A DNA stretch of 64,000 nucleotides from Bradyrhizobium sp. B124 (GCF_038967635.1 NZ_CP152413.1:5274001-5338000); one strand, 5' to 3'. Counted from the stretch's first letter, positions 42,869 through 52,397 are shown. Numbers and translations are program-made. Notes: generated by a model from the letters alone, not told the origin.

Positions 42869-43447
42869 TCAAGCGTGGGAGTGGCGGCGGCTGATCCGGT
42901 ACACGGAAGCCGGCGGCAGGTTGAGAAACGTCTGCCCGATGCAGCTCGCCTGCAGATCGAGGCGATCCAGGATCGCGTCTGCGACAGGACAACGCGGACC
43001 ATAGGTGATCTGGTAGAACGCCCCGCCGGCGCGGAGATAGCCGAAGGCGCCGTGGAGGATGGTTATGACTTTCTCCGGCGGCATCATGAGGAGCCCGAGG
43101 CCGCTCACGACTGCACCGACCGGCGCCCCGTCGAACAGCCTCTCCCTCCGCAGCCAGGCCGCATCCATCCACAGCACCCGCGCGCCCGGGAAGCGCCGCT
43201 GCAGCAGCGGGATGAATTCGGAGCCGTACTCCACCAGCGTCAGATCCTGCTGCCTGACGCCGCGCTTCAGCAACGCGCGGGTGAAGACGCCCGTGCCAGG
43301 GCCAAGCTCGAGCACGGGGCCGGTGTCCGCGGTGATCTCCCGCGCCATGAGCGACGAGACAGCGGGCCCGGACGGCGCGACCGCGGCGACACGCAACGGA
43401 TTACGCACCCAGGCGCGGACGAACGGCAGGATGTCAGCGGCCGACAT
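42869..43447 (-). CDS. PmtA-like SAM-dependent methyltransferase
   Basis: A 192-residue class I methyltransferase. The SAM loop is LELGPGTGVFTRALLKRGV (about 47-65) and the acidic strand-2 end is VEYGSEF. The N-terminal FVRAWVRNPLRVAAVAPSG and the middle MMPPEKVITILHGAFGYLRAGGAFYQITYG match the bacterial phospholipid N-methyltransferase (PmtA) group that makes phosphatidylcholine, and also the related rRNA adenine dimethylase-like group. Given its operon with DedA, PlcP-like and GT4 genes, lipid N-methylation is the better reading. First gene of the four-gene operon. Confidence 0.72.
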   Translation of the reverse strand: MSAADILPFVRAWVRNPLRVAAVAPSGPAVSSLMAREITADTGPVLELGPGTGVFTRALLKRGVRQQDLTLVEYGSEFIPLLQRRFPGARVLWMDAAWLRRERLFDGAPVGAVVSGLGLLMMPPEKVITILHGAFGYLRAGGAFYQITYGPRCPVADAILDRLDLQASCIGQTFLNLPPASVYRISRRHSHA

Positions 43448-43770
43448 GCCGGAGCTCCCGCACGATGAGCGCGCAATCGGTCTGGCGCCACGGATTTATT
43501 AACAAGGCCATTCGCGTGTCTTTCGCATTGCGGGTGCTCCCCATCATGTGTGGTAGGCTCCCGCCGGTTGAGCAGTGCCGGTCGGTGTCGGGACGATTCG
43601 ATCGCCCCGATGCACGCTTCTGTCTCATGCGAAGCTTGCGCGAGCCTGTCGCGAATCCACGCGCGTGCGAAATTTTGGCGTGCGACGCAATCACGCGGAG
43701 CAAACCGCAAGGTTGCCGCAATGAATGAGACATAAAGTCGGCAGATCGATGCGGAGGTAGAGACAACGAA
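43448..43770. other. Intergenic stretch between lipid operon and two-component system
   Basis: 323 bases holding the divergent promoters of the lipid operon (minus) and the regulator at 43771 (plus). An inverted pair TGTCTCAT (43621-43628) and ATGAGACA (43725-43732) is visible; the second arm lies 39 bases before the regulator start. I looked for a Pho box (CTGTCAT repeats 11 bases apart) and saw none. Confidence 0.4.
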
Positions 43771-44445
43771 ATGCGGGTGCTGTTGGTGGAGGACCAGCCG
43801 GACATGGTCGCGGCGCTGCGTGCGGCACTCGCGCGCCACGACATGCTGGTCGATCACGCGCCGGATCTCTTGGAAGCCGAGGCGATTGCCGCTGCGGGAA
43901 GTTACGATGCGATCGTGCTGGATCGCCAGTTGCCTGACGGCGACGGGCTGTCGCTGATTCCGAAATTGCGCGCGAGCGGCAACACCGTCCCGGTGTTGGT
44001 GCTGACCGCGCGCGGTGAGCTGGCAGACCGGATCTCGGGTCTCGACAGCGGCGCGGACGACTATCTCGGCAAGCCGTTTGCGTTCGAGGAGCTGCTGGCG
44101 CGGTTGCGCGCGCTGCTGCGCCGGCCCGCCAACGTGCAGCAGCATGTCGCGCGGATCGGCCGCCTGGCGTTCGACTTTACCCATCGCGAGGCCAGCGTCG
44201 ACGGACGCCCGCTGGAGATGCCGCGTCGCGAACGGCTGGTGCTCGAAACACTGATGCATCGGATGGGACGCATGGTGCAGCGCTCTGCGCTGATGGAGGC
44301 GGTCTACGGCCTCGACGACGACGTGCAGCCCAATGCGCTGGACAGTCATGTGTCGCGCTTGCGCCGCAGGCTCACCGAGGCCGACGCCGGCGTCACCATC
44401 AACGGCGTTCGTGGCCTCGGCTATATGCTGCGAGAGACACCGTGA
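43771..44445 (+). CDS. OmpR-family response regulator
   Basis: A 224-residue regulator: a receiver domain (about 1-115) with VEDQPDM, phospho-accepting Asp51 (IVLDRQLPDGDG), Thr in VLTARGE and Lys in LGKPFAF, and a C-terminal winged helix (about 130-222) ending VSRLRRRLTEADAGVTINGVRGLGYML. It resembles the QseB/PmrA group. Its stop overlaps the kinase start (GTGA), so the pair is co-translated. Target unknown; the divergent lipid operon is the nearest candidate. Confidence 0.92.
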   Translation: MRVLLVEDQPDMVAALRAALARHDMLVDHAPDLLEAEAIAAAGSYDAIVLDRQLPDGDGLSLIPKLRASGNTVPVLVLTARGELADRISGLDSGADDYLGKPFAFEELLARLRALLRRPANVQQHVARIGRLAFDFTHREASVDGRPLEMPRRERLVLETLMHRMGRMVQRSALMEAVYGLDDDVQPNALDSHVSRLRRRLTEADAGVTINGVRGLGYMLRETP

Positions 44446-45818
44446 GCGTGCTGCGCCCGCGATCCCTCACCTGGCGCCTGGTCGGACGCCTCGCGGGTCT
44501 GCAGGCCGTTGCGTTGACCCTCCTGATTCTGCTGATCGGGGCCGCCGCGATCGGGCTGCTGTGGGCAGGGCTCTTGATCGGCGAGTACCAAGGCAGCACC
44601 CTCGATACGCTGAGGGACGCCATCACACGCAATGAAGCGGGCGGACTGACGCTGCGCCAAACACCGGAATTGGCCGCCCTGCGCGCCGAGCACGCCGATC
44701 TCTGGTTCATCATCCGCGACGCTGGCGGTCACCAAATCTCCGAGGGCACCGTGCCCTCGCAATTCGCACCGATCGCATCGGCCCTCGAGCATGTCAGCGA
44801 GGCGGTGCTCAAGTGGAACGACGCCGTGGCCGCGCGTCCCGCTGGACTCGTCAAATCGGTCGACACGTCGGCAGGATCGATCCAGATCCTGACCGGAACG
44901 TACGGCGAGCTCTCGATGTGGCGAGCGCTGGAGATCACACCGCAGCTGTTCCTCAACATGATCCTGCCAATCGTCGTGCTGATGACGCTGGCGACGCTGG
45001 TCGCGACCCCATTTGTGGTGCGCCGGGCCATGAAGGGCCTCGCGCAGGTCGCGGCGCAGGCCGAGCGCATCGACATCGACCAGCGCGGCGCGCAATTGCC
45101 GCTCGACGAGGTGCCGGTCGAGATCACCCCGCTGGTCAAGGCCATCAACGCCGCGCTCGAACGCCTCGACAAGGGTTACGAGCGCCACCGGCGTTTCCTC
45201 GCCGATGCCGCACACGAGCTCCGGACTCCGATCGCGATTCTTTCGACACGAGTCGCCTCACTGCAGGCGGGCCCGGAGAAGACCTATCTGCTCGAGGACG
45301 CGACTCGCCTCAGCGTCATGGCCGGCCAGCTGCTGGACCTGCAACGGCTCGACCAGCAGACCGACGTGTTCACCGCCGTCGATCTCGTCGGCGTTGCCCG
45401 ACAGGTCGTGCTCGACCTCGCGCCACTCGCCTTCGCGGCAGGATATGAAATGTCCTTTGAGCAGAAGGACGGGACGATTTTGGTGAGCGGCGACCAGACC
45501 TCACTCGAACGTGCCCTCACCAATCTCGTGCAGAACGCCATCGACCATGGACAGCGGCGTGGCACGATCCTGGTGCGGGTGACGACAGCCGGTTGCATCG
45601 AGGTCTGCGACAACGGCGACGGCATTCCGCTCGACGAGCGCGAGCAGATCTTCGAGCCGTTCCGCCGGCTGCATCCGGGCGGACGCGGCGCCGGCCTCGG
45701 CCTCGATCTGGTGCAGAGCATCATGCATCTGCACGGCGGCCGGATCGAGGTCGATCAGGCGCCGTCCGGCGGCGCCTGCATGCGCATGGTGTTTCCGAAG
45801 GCTCAGCCGGCGTGCTGA
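44442..45818 (+). CDS. Sensor histidine kinase
   Basis: A 458-residue membrane kinase. Two transmembrane helices (about 20-48 and 170-192) bracket a periplasmic sensor part of about 120 residues. A HAMP-like linker (RRAMKGLAQVAAQAERID) is followed by the HisKA domain with His258 in DAAHELRTPIAIL and an HATPase with N box NLVQNAIDHG, G1 CDNGDGIPLDE and G2 GGRGAGLGLDLVQSI. It phosphorylates the OmpR-type partner at 43771. GTG start overlapping the regulator stop. The signal is unknown; there is no recognised sensor domain name for the periplasmic part. Confidence 0.92.
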   Translation: MSVLRPRSLTWRLVGRLAGLQAVALTLLILLIGAAAIGLLWAGLLIGEYQGSTLDTLRDAITRNEAGGLTLRQTPELAALRAEHADLWFIIRDAGGHQISEGTVPSQFAPIASALEHVSEAVLKWNDAVAARPAGLVKSVDTSAGSIQILTGTYGELSMWRALEITPQLFLNMILPIVVLMTLATLVATPFVVRRAMKGLAQVAAQAERIDIDQRGAQLPLDEVPVEITPLVKAINAALERLDKGYERHRRFLADAAHELRTPIAILSTRVASLQAGPEKTYLLEDATRLSVMAGQLLDLQRLDQQTDVFTAVDLVGVARQVVLDLAPLAFAAGYEMSFEQKDGTILVSGDQTSLERALTNLVQNAIDHGQRRGTILVRVTTAGCIEVCDNGDGIPLDEREQIFEPFRRLHPGGRGAGLGLDLVQSIMHLHGGRIEVDQAPSGGACMRMVFPKAQPAC

Positions 45819-45843
45819 TCGGGCGGAACTAGCCGCGGCGCCG

Positions 45844-45950
45844 CGAAACAAGAGCCCGCTCCGATGGAATCGGAACGGCGCTCTCGTTTCTTGCCTTGGC
45901 GCGTTTTCTTTACGCGAAGCTGCGTCCAGGCCGTTCAAAAATGTTCTAGC
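45844..45950. repeat. Interspersed repeat, AGAGCCCGCTCC family
   Basis: AAACAAGAGCCCGCTCCGAT and ATCGGAACGGCGCTCTCGTTT form a stem of about 20 bases with mismatches around a GGA loop, followed by the GGCGCGTTTTCTTTACGCGA tail known from the copies at 30597. It lies between convergent genes and could end transcription from both sides. Confidence 0.75.
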
Positions 45951-47139
45951 CCGCCTTGCGCAGTTTCAGGGCCTCGTAGAATGAGGTCTCGAAATTGATG
46001 TAGCCGACGAAGGATGTCGGATCACCAAACGGCAGGATCTGCGTCGCCCAGAATCCGCCGAAGCCGTTCTGGCGATCGATCCAGTAGAACAGGTTGGCGA
46101 GGCCGGCCCAGCCGAGCGCGCCGGCGGGACGGCCGGTCGGAGCCTGCTCATCATTGATCATGAAGCTGAGCGCCCATGATTTCGACTGGCCGGGGAAGAA
46201 CTCGGCGTCGTTGGCGAGCGAGGTGATCACGCCGGTAATGGCGGTGACCTTGTTGTTGCCGAGATGGTTCTTCTCCGCCATCCGCACGGTTTCGGCTTTC
46301 AGGACCCGGCCATGCTCGCCGGCGCCGTCGTTCAGCCACATCCGGATGAAGCGCATATAGTCGCCGATGGTGCCGTAGAGTCCGTGGCCGCCCATATGGA
46401 TCTCCGGGTTAGGCGGCAACTCAAAATCCATCGGCGTGAGCGAGCCGTCGGCGTTGCGGGCGTGAATGCCGGCGAGGCGGCGGCGCATCGCGTCGGTGAG
46501 CTCGAATGCCGTGTCCTGGATTCCGAGCGGCTCGAAGATCCGTGTCTTGAAGACCTCGCCGAGCCGGCGGCCGGCGATCGACTCGACGATCTGGCCGCAC
46601 CAATCCAGGTTGGTGCCGTATTCCCATCGCTCGCCGGGATCGAACAGCAGCGGCGTCATCAACGACGCCTTGGACGCCGTGATCACGCTGGGCTGCCCCT
46701 TCTCCTGCGCGAGGCGATTGTAGGTGTGATTGATGAAGTCGTAGCCCAGGCCTGCGCTGTGGACCATCAGCATGCGTGTGGTGATGTCGCGCTTCGGTGC
46801 ACGCAGCCGCGGCTCGCCGCTGTCGTCAAAACCCTCGATGACCATGAGCTTGCCGAGGTCGGGTGCGTAGGTCCTGGCCGGCGCATCGAGATCGAGCTTG
46901 CCCTCCTCGACGAGTTGCAGGACGGCCGTCCCGGTGATCGCCTTGGTGGTCGAGAAGATGGCGAACACGCTGTCGGTGGCCATGTCCGCTGCCTGATCGA
47001 GGCGGCGCTTGCCCGCGGCGCCTTCGTAGATGTTGCGATGGCGGTCGGTCACCATGGCAACGACGCCGGGAACGCGCGGGTTGGATGTCACGACGCCGTC
47101 GAGAATCGCATCTGCCGCCGCACCAAAATTCATGCTCAT
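45946..47139 (-). CDS. Beta-lactamase-fold serine hydrolase/esterase (EstB-like)
   Basis: A 397-residue class C beta-lactamase-like serine hydrolase of the EstB / 1,4-butanediol-diacrylate esterase type. Nucleophile Ser63 and general base Lys66 are in IFSTTKA; the second-motif tyrosine is in [11 protein letters not shown]. The third lactamase triad (KTG) is not obvious, as in EstB-type esterases. No signal peptide. ATG 47139 has GGAGG 6 bases upstream. It is downstream of and co-directional with the Baeyer-Villiger monooxygenase (91-base gap), so hydrolysis of the ester produced by that enzyme is a natural role. Confidence 0.82.
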   Translation of the reverse strand: MSMNFGAAADAILDGVVTSNPRVPGVVAMVTDRHRNIYEGAAGKRRLDQAADMATDSVFAIFSTTKAITGTAVLQLVEEGKLDLDAPARTYAPDLGKLMVIEGFDDSGEPRLRAPKRDITTRMLMVHSAGLGYDFINHTYNRLAQEKGQPSVITASKASLMTPLLFDPGERWEYGTNLDWCGQIVESIAGRRLGEVFKTRIFEPLGIQDTAFELTDAMRRRLAGIHARNADGSLTPMDFELPPNPEIHMGGHGLYGTIGDYMRFIRMWLNDGAGEHGRVLKAETVRMAEKNHLGNNKVTAITGVITSLANDAEFFPGQSKSWALSFMINDEQAPTGRPAGALGWAGLANLFYWIDRQNGFGGFWATQILPFGDPTSFVGYINFETSFYEALKLRKAG

Positions 47140-47230
47140 TGTCGTCCTCCCATATACTGCTTTGTGATGTGATCAATCCTGAGCGGCCGCGCGGTCAGCG
47201 AAGACCGCGGCGCCACGTCACGATCAGGTG

Positions 47231-48871
47231 CTACTGCATGGCAAAGCCCTGATAGCCGCTCGCGGCGACCTCGTCGCATTTCTGGCGATAGGTACCGACG
47301 CCGCCGCAATAGGACAGCACCCGGCGCGGCTTGCCCTCGACATTCGAGCCGAGGTACCAGGAGTTGGTCTTGGCGATCAGCGTTGCGTTGGCGGTCTCGT
47401 CGTGATGCGCCACCCACTGATCCTCGGCGTCCCTGGTCGGCTCGATGACATTGAGGTTCTTGCCGCGCAGATAGTTGATGCAATCGGCGATCCACTCGAC
47501 CTGCTGCTGCAGGCAGGTGGTCATGTTGCAAAGCGCGGCCGAGGGCGCGAGCGGCACCGCTGTCGTGAACAGGTTCGGATAGCCGTGGACCTGCAAGCCC
47601 ATCGTGGTGCGGATGTCCCTGCCCCAATCGTCCTTCAGCGATCGCCCCTCGCGACCGCGGATGTCGATGCGCGTCAACGCCCCCGTTCCGGCGTCGAAGC
47701 CGGTGGCCAGGATGATGACGTCGAACGCGTGCACCGTGCCGTCGGCGGTCTGGATACCCTCCGGCGTGATGCGGGCGATCGGATTGTCCTTGACGCTGAC
47801 GATCTCGACATTGGGCCGGTGGAAGGCCTCGAGGAAATTGCTCTCCAGCGGCACCCGGTGCGTGCCGAAACCGTAATCGGACGGAATCAGCTGCTCGCAC
47901 AGCTTGGGGTCCTTGATCCGCTCGCGCATCTTTTCGCGCACGAACTCGGTGATCTCGGCGTTGATGGCTTCGTCGAAGAACAGTTCGGCGAAGGACGAAA
48001 CCCACAGTTTGAGCGATCCGTCATTCCAGCAGTCCCCGATCACCTGGCGGCGCTGCTGCGGCGTCAGGTCAGCCCAGACGTGCTCGAAGTCGAACTCGAA
48101 TCCGGTGAACGTCTTCGGCAGCCGTTCGGTGAGGAACTTAAATTTCGACTTGTAGGCCTCGGCATCCGCCGCGTCCCATTTCGGGTTCTTCATCGGAATG
48201 ATGTATTGCGGGGTGCGGATGAAGACCTTGAGGTGGCCGACCTCGCCGGCAATCGACTGTATCACCTGGATTCCGGTCGCGCCGTTGCCGACCACGCCGA
48301 CGCGCTTTCCCGCAAGTTCGATCGGCCCCTTGGGCCAGCGCGCGGTGTGGAACAGCTCGCCCTTGAATGTCTCCTGTCCCGGAAAGGATACGTGCGGCGC
48401 CGAGAGCATGCCACAGCAGGTGACCAGGAATTGGGTATCGATCACGTCGCCCTGGTCGGTCGTCACGAGCCAGCGTTGCGTTGCCTCATTGAAATGCGCG
48501 CTCTTGACCGTGGTGCCGAACTGGATGTCCTTCCTGAGGTCGAGGCGGTCGGCGACGTAGTTCAGCCAGCGCTCGATCTCCGGCTGGCCCGGGAACCGCT
48601 CGCTCCAGCTCCAACCCTTGTAGAGTTCTTCGGAGAACAGGTACTGATAGGTGTGGCCTTCGGAATCGAAGCGTGCGCCGGGGTAGCGGTTCCAGTACCA
48701 GGTGCCGCCGACGCTTGAACCGGCATCGATCGCCTTCACGCTCAGCCCCTGCTCGCGCAGACGGAACAGTTGGTAAAGACCGGCGACGCCGGCGCCGACG
48801 ACCACGGCGTCGAGCTTGGTCGTTGCACGCGCACCATTGCTTCCATTCGACCTTGTAACGGTCTCGGTCAT
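47231..48871 (-). CDS. Baeyer-Villiger flavin monooxygenase
   Basis: A 546-residue FAD/NADPH monooxygenase. The first dinucleotide fold is VVVGAGVAGLYQLFRLRE (about 24-40); the type I Baeyer-Villiger fingerprint FxGxxxHxxxWP reads FKGELFHTARWP at residues 169-180; the second nucleotide fold is VGVVGNGATGIQV. VEWIADCINYLRGKN and NSWYLGSNVEGKPR near the C-terminus are also typical of the cyclohexanone/phenylacetone monooxygenase group. It converts ketones to esters or lactones. ATG 48871 with AGGAGG upstream. It is divergent from an AraC regulator and precedes an esterase gene. Confidence 0.9.
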   Translation of the reverse strand: MTETVTRSNGSNGARATTKLDAVVVGAGVAGLYQLFRLREQGLSVKAIDAGSSVGGTWYWNRYPGARFDSEGHTYQYLFSEELYKGWSWSERFPGQPEIERWLNYVADRLDLRKDIQFGTTVKSAHFNEATQRWLVTTDQGDVIDTQFLVTCCGMLSAPHVSFPGQETFKGELFHTARWPKGPIELAGKRVGVVGNGATGIQVIQSIAGEVGHLKVFIRTPQYIIPMKNPKWDAADAEAYKSKFKFLTERLPKTFTGFEFDFEHVWADLTPQQRRQVIGDCWNDGSLKLWVSSFAELFFDEAINAEITEFVREKMRERIKDPKLCEQLIPSDYGFGTHRVPLESNFLEAFHRPNVEIVSVKDNPIARITPEGIQTADGTVHAFDVIILATGFDAGTGALTRIDIRGREGRSLKDDWGRDIRTTMGLQVHGYPNLFTTAVPLAPSAALCNMTTCLQQQVEWIADCINYLRGKNLNVIEPTRDAEDQWVAHHDETANATLIAKTNSWYLGSNVEGKPRRVLSYCGGVGTYRQKCDEVAASGYQGFAMQ

Positions 48872-49170
48872 CGTTTCCTCCTGTTGTCTTGCTTCGCACG
48901 CGCTCATACCCGCCGTGTCGCCGGGTGATGGTGCGTTGCGTCAATTGGATCTCGGCCGCTGGTGCTGTCGCCGAGACGCAGAGCAGGCTACGTGCCGCGC
49001 GACCGAGCGGCTTGGATGAAACCGACAATTTCTGGAACGCGGCCGTGCAATCGAGCCATCGGCCGTTGGTCGCCTTGGCAAACGGAGAAAGCGGCCTATC
49101 CTGCGCTCAGACGTTCGGCCAAGAAGAAGCGGTCAACCGCGCCACGGATTCCACGGAGGAGGCTCGCGCG
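48872..49170. other. Divergent promoter region, monooxygenase / AraC gene
   Basis: 299 bases between the two starts, with ribosome-binding sites at both ends (AGGAGG, minus strand; GGAGGAGG 49155-49162). No clear palindrome or gene stands out. Binding sites for the AraC protein are expected here. Confidence 0.4.
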
Positions 49171-50073
49171 ATGGGCCAATTGATCACGGTCGAGGAGCTG
49201 CCGCGCTATGCGCCCGGTGAACTGAAGCTGGACAGCGCCTCAGTCGGGAGGAGCGACTTCCGGCTGCGGATTTTCCGCTATGAGCCATCGGATATCTGGG
49301 TTCCCCCGTCGGAAAACTTCCTGCTCGTGCTGTATCGCGACGGCGTGACGGCGATGAACCGCCGCGTCACCGGCGCGTGGAAGCAAGATCACGTCGGTCG
49401 TGGCGTCACGTCATTGCTGACCCGTGCCGAGCCATCGAGCTGGCACTGGAAGAACGACATCGAGGTCACCCATTTCTATATCGCTCCAGCGCTCATGATG
49501 AAGACCGCGAGCGATGCATTCGACCGCGACGCCGATGCGATTGAGCTTCACGACCTGCTCAAGGCCGAAGACCCGATGCTGACCTGGATCAACGACCAGA
49601 TGGTCCAGGAGGTTGCCGCAGGCGGTCCGGGCGGACGCCTCTGCTATGACGCGCTGGCGCTGCAGGCGAGCGTGCACATCCTGCGGAAGTACGCGGCGAT
49701 CGAATTCAAGATGCCGTGCGCGCAAGGACGCTTTCGCCCGGCGCACGCCCGGCTGATCGAGGACTATATCGAGCAGAACATCTTCCGGAACATCACGCTG
49801 GAAGAGCTCGCGAACATCTGCAATTGCACGCCGATCCAGTTCGCCCGCAAGTTCCGCGTGCATTACGGCACGCGGCCGCATGCCTATGTCCTGCGGCGCA
49901 AGGTGGAGCACGCGTGCCAGCATCTGCGCAAGGACCGCGTTGCGCTGAAGGAGATCGCGCTGCTGAGCGGCTTTGCCGATCAAAGCCACCTCAATCGCGT
50001 GTTCCGGCAGCACATGAACATCACGCCGGCGGAATACCGCCGGCAAGTCTGCGAACATTCCACACAAGCGTGA
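49171..50073 (+). CDS. AraC-family transcriptional regulator
   Basis: A 300-residue regulator. The N-terminal part (about 1-180) is a variable sensing domain. The C-terminal double helix-turn-helix (about 195-292) reads RLIEDYIEQNIFRNITLEELANICNCTPIQFARKFRVHYGTRPHAYVLRRKVEHACQHL and DQSHLNRVFRQHMNITPAEYRR. ATG 49171 is preferred over a long upstream in-frame extension because GGAGGAGG at 49155-49162 fits. It is divergent from the monooxygenase/esterase genes, which it probably activates in response to a substrate or intermediate. Confidence 0.88.
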   Translation: MGQLITVEELPRYAPGELKLDSASVGRSDFRLRIFRYEPSDIWVPPSENFLLVLYRDGVTAMNRRVTGAWKQDHVGRGVTSLLTRAEPSSWHWKNDIEVTHFYIAPALMMKTASDAFDRDADAIELHDLLKAEDPMLTWINDQMVQEVAAGGPGGRLCYDALALQASVHILRKYAAIEFKMPCAQGRFRPAHARLIEDYIEQNIFRNITLEELANICNCTPIQFARKFRVHYGTRPHAYVLRRKVEHACQHLRKDRVALKEIALLSGFADQSHLNRVFRQHMNITPAEYRRQVCEHSTQA

Positions 50074-50103
50074 GACTGTGACGCCGGTAGGCCCACGGCC
50101 GGC

Positions 50104-51138
50104 TCACACCGGCGGCGGGTTCAGCCGCGCGAAGCCTTCTTGAATACGGTAAGGGTAGTACGGATAAGGCGGCATCACCACGCTCGCTCTGTCGAGACGC
50201 GCGATCTGGTCCGCCGAGAGCGACCATCCGACTGCGCCGAGATTGTCGCGGAGCTGCGTCTCGTCGCGCGCGCCGATGATCACGGACGAGACGCTCGGCC
50301 GTGCCAGCAGCCAGGCAATCGCCACCTGCGGCACGCTGCGGCCGGTCTCGGTGGCGACGACGTCCAGCGCGTCGACGATCGCGTAAAGCTTCTCGTCGTC
50401 GACCGGCGGCCCGAACTGCGCGGTCTTGTGCAGTCGGCTGTTCGCCGGCAATGGTTGCCCGCGCCTGATCCTGCCGGTGAGGCGGCCCCATCCGAGCGGA
50501 CTCCAGACCAGCGCGCCGACGCCCTGGTCGAGCGCGAGCGGCATCAGCTCGGATTCATAGTCGCGGCCGACCAGCGAATAATAGACCTGGTGCGCCACGT
50601 AGCGCGGCCAGCCGTGCCGATCGGCAATGGCGAGCGATTTCATCAGGTGCCAGCCGGAGAAATTCGAGGCGCCGACATAGCGCAGCTTGCCGGCGCGCAC
50701 GAGCGCATCGAGCGTCGACAGCACCTCGTCAATCGGCGTGAAGGCGTCGAAGGCATGAAGCTGCAGAAGGTCGATATAGTCGGTATTGAGCCGCTTCAGC
50801 GCCGCGTCGACCGAAGCGACGAGGCGGTATCGCGACGTGCCGGCATCGAGCGGACCGTCGCCCATCGGCAGGCCTGTCTTGGTCGAGATCAAGACCTTGT
50901 CGCGGCGGCCCTTGAGCGCGGCGCCGAGGATCTCCTCCGACGCGCCGTTCGAATAGACATCGGCGGTGTCGAACAAATTGACGCCGGCATCGAGACAGAT
51001 GTCGATCAGCCGTCGCGCCTCGCTAGCGTCGCTGCGCCCCCAGGCCGAGAACAAAGGTCCCTGGCCGCCGAAGGTGCCGGTGCCGAAGCTGAGCACCGGG
51101 ACCTTCAGGCCGGACGCCCCGAGATTGCGATATTCCAT
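50104..51138 (-). CDS. Aldo/keto reductase
   Basis: A 344-residue NADPH-dependent (beta/alpha)8 oxidoreductase. The start YRNLGASGLKVPVLSFGTGTFGG is typical; the catalytic tetrad residues are visible as Asp/Tyr in NLFDTADVYSNG, Lys in VLISTKTG and His in LLQLHAFDA; the cofactor loop is WSPLGWGRLTG...SSVIIGARDETQL. ATG 51138 sits 7 bases after a GGGAG; a second ATG at 51144 is possible but too close to it. It lies beside the monooxygenase/AraC block and convergent with the AraC gene, so a role in ketone/alcohol interconversion there is plausible but unproven. Confidence 0.88.
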   Translation of the reverse strand: MEYRNLGASGLKVPVLSFGTGTFGGQGPLFSAWGRSDASEARRLIDICLDAGVNLFDTADVYSNGASEEILGAALKGRRDKVLISTKTGLPMGDGPLDAGTSRYRLVASVDAALKRLNTDYIDLLQLHAFDAFTPIDEVLSTLDALVRAGKLRYVGASNFSGWHLMKSLAIADRHGWPRYVAHQVYYSLVGRDYESELMPLALDQGVGALVWSPLGWGRLTGRIRRGQPLPANSRLHKTAQFGPPVDDEKLYAIVDALDVVATETGRSVPQVAIAWLLARPSVSSVIIGARDETQLRDNLGAVGWSLSADQIARLDRASVVMPPYPYYPYRIQEGFARLNPPPV

Positions 51139-51160
51139 GGTCATACTCCCTTGATTCGGT

Positions 51161-52342
51161 TCATTCGGCAGGGCACTGCGTGGCGAGGACGACCGGCCGG
51201 TCGAGGCGCAGGCTCCACAGCGCGAGCAGCAGCCCGACCGCGGTGATGACGGCAGCCACCAGCGGCAGCGCGCCGAGACCGAGGCCCCGATCGATGGTGA
51301 CGCCGCCGGCCCAGGCGCCGAGCGCGTTGCCGAGATTGAAGGCCGCGATGTTCAGGCTGGAAGCCAGCGTCCGCCCTTCCACACCGGCGGCTTCGAGCAC
51401 GCGAAGCTGCAGCGGCGCGACGGTCGCGAACGCGGCGATGCCGAGCACGAACAACAGCACGACTGCCAACGCCTTGATCGAGATCACCGCCGCCAGCGCG
51501 ACGAGCACGACAGCGAGACCGCCGAGCGACACCAGCAGCGCACGCCCTACTCCCTTGTCGGCGAGCCGTCCGCCAGCGACATTGCCGATCGCAAGCCCGG
51601 CGCCGAACACCAGCAGGATCGGCGACACCGCGGCGTCGGAAAATCCGGTGAGGCGCGTCAGGATCGGCTGCACATAGGTGAAGACCGCGAACAGCCCGCC
51701 GAAGCCGAACACCGTCATGGCAAGCCCGAGCAGGACCTGCGGGCGGCCGAGCACGGCGAGCTCCTCGCGCAACGGCGACGGCTTGTCGTTGGCTCCGACA
51801 TGCCCGGGGACCAGCACCGCCAGCACGATGAAGGCGATCACGCCGATCACCGCCACCGCCCAGAACGCCGCGCGCCAGCCGAGCATCAGGCCGAACCAGG
51901 CGCCGAAGGGAACGCCGAGCAAGGTCGCGACCGTCAGTCCGATGAACATCGTGGCGATCGCCGACGCGCGCTTGTCCTCCGGCACGAGGCTTGTCGCGAC
52001 CACCGAGCCGACGCCGAAGAAGGTGCCGTGCGCGAGCGACGTGAGAATACGCGCCGCCATCAGCAACTCGTAGTTCGGCGCCAGCGCGCAGGCCGCGTTG
52101 CCGAGCGTGAAGATCGCCATCAGCGCCAGCAGCACCGCCTTTCGCGGCATCCGCCGCGTGGCCAGCGTCAGGATCGGCGCACCGACGAACACGCCGAGCG
52201 CGTAGCCGGAAATCAACAGGCCCGCCGCGGAGACGGATACGTGCATGTCGGCGGCGACCTGCAGCAACAGCCCCATGATGAGGAATTCGGTGGTGCCGAT
52301 GCCAAAGGCACCGGCGGTCAAGGCAAGGACTGCGAGAGGCAT
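51161..52342 (-). CDS. MFS exporter (AraJ/SotB-like)
   Basis: A 393-residue major facilitator protein with about 12 transmembrane helices. FGIGTTEFLIMGLLLQVAADMHVSVSAAGLLISGYALGVFVGAPIL is the helix 1-2 pattern of the DHA1 arabinose/drug efflux group, and ATRRMPRKAVL is the loop 2-3 motif. It should export sugars or drugs in exchange for protons. ATG 52342 is chosen; a longer frame from 52420 reads the intergenic region. It is divergent from a LysR regulator at 52443 and followed on the same strand by the aldo/keto reductase 22 bases later. Confidence 0.88.
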   Translation of the reverse strand: MPLAVLALTAGAFGIGTTEFLIMGLLLQVAADMHVSVSAAGLLISGYALGVFVGAPILTLATRRMPRKAVLLALMAIFTLGNAACALAPNYELLMAARILTSLAHGTFFGVGSVVATSLVPEDKRASAIATMFIGLTVATLLGVPFGAWFGLMLGWRAAFWAVAVIGVIAFIVLAVLVPGHVGANDKPSPLREELAVLGRPQVLLGLAMTVFGFGGLFAVFTYVQPILTRLTGFSDAAVSPILLVFGAGLAIGNVAGGRLADKGVGRALLVSLGGLAVVLVALAAVISIKALAVVLLFVLGIAAFATVAPLQLRVLEAAGVEGRTLASSLNIAAFNLGNALGAWAGGVTIDRGLGLGALPLVAAVITAVGLLLALWSLRLDRPVVLATQCPAE

Positions 52343-52397
52343 GTGTCGCTCCGGATGGAAGGATTCCGCAATGCGACATAGCGGTCCGGACCAATAA

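Noticed and set aside
43448..43770. Possible Pho box upstream of the PlcP/Agt operon.
   Set aside because: No pair of CTGTCAT-like heptamers 11 bases apart was found by eye.
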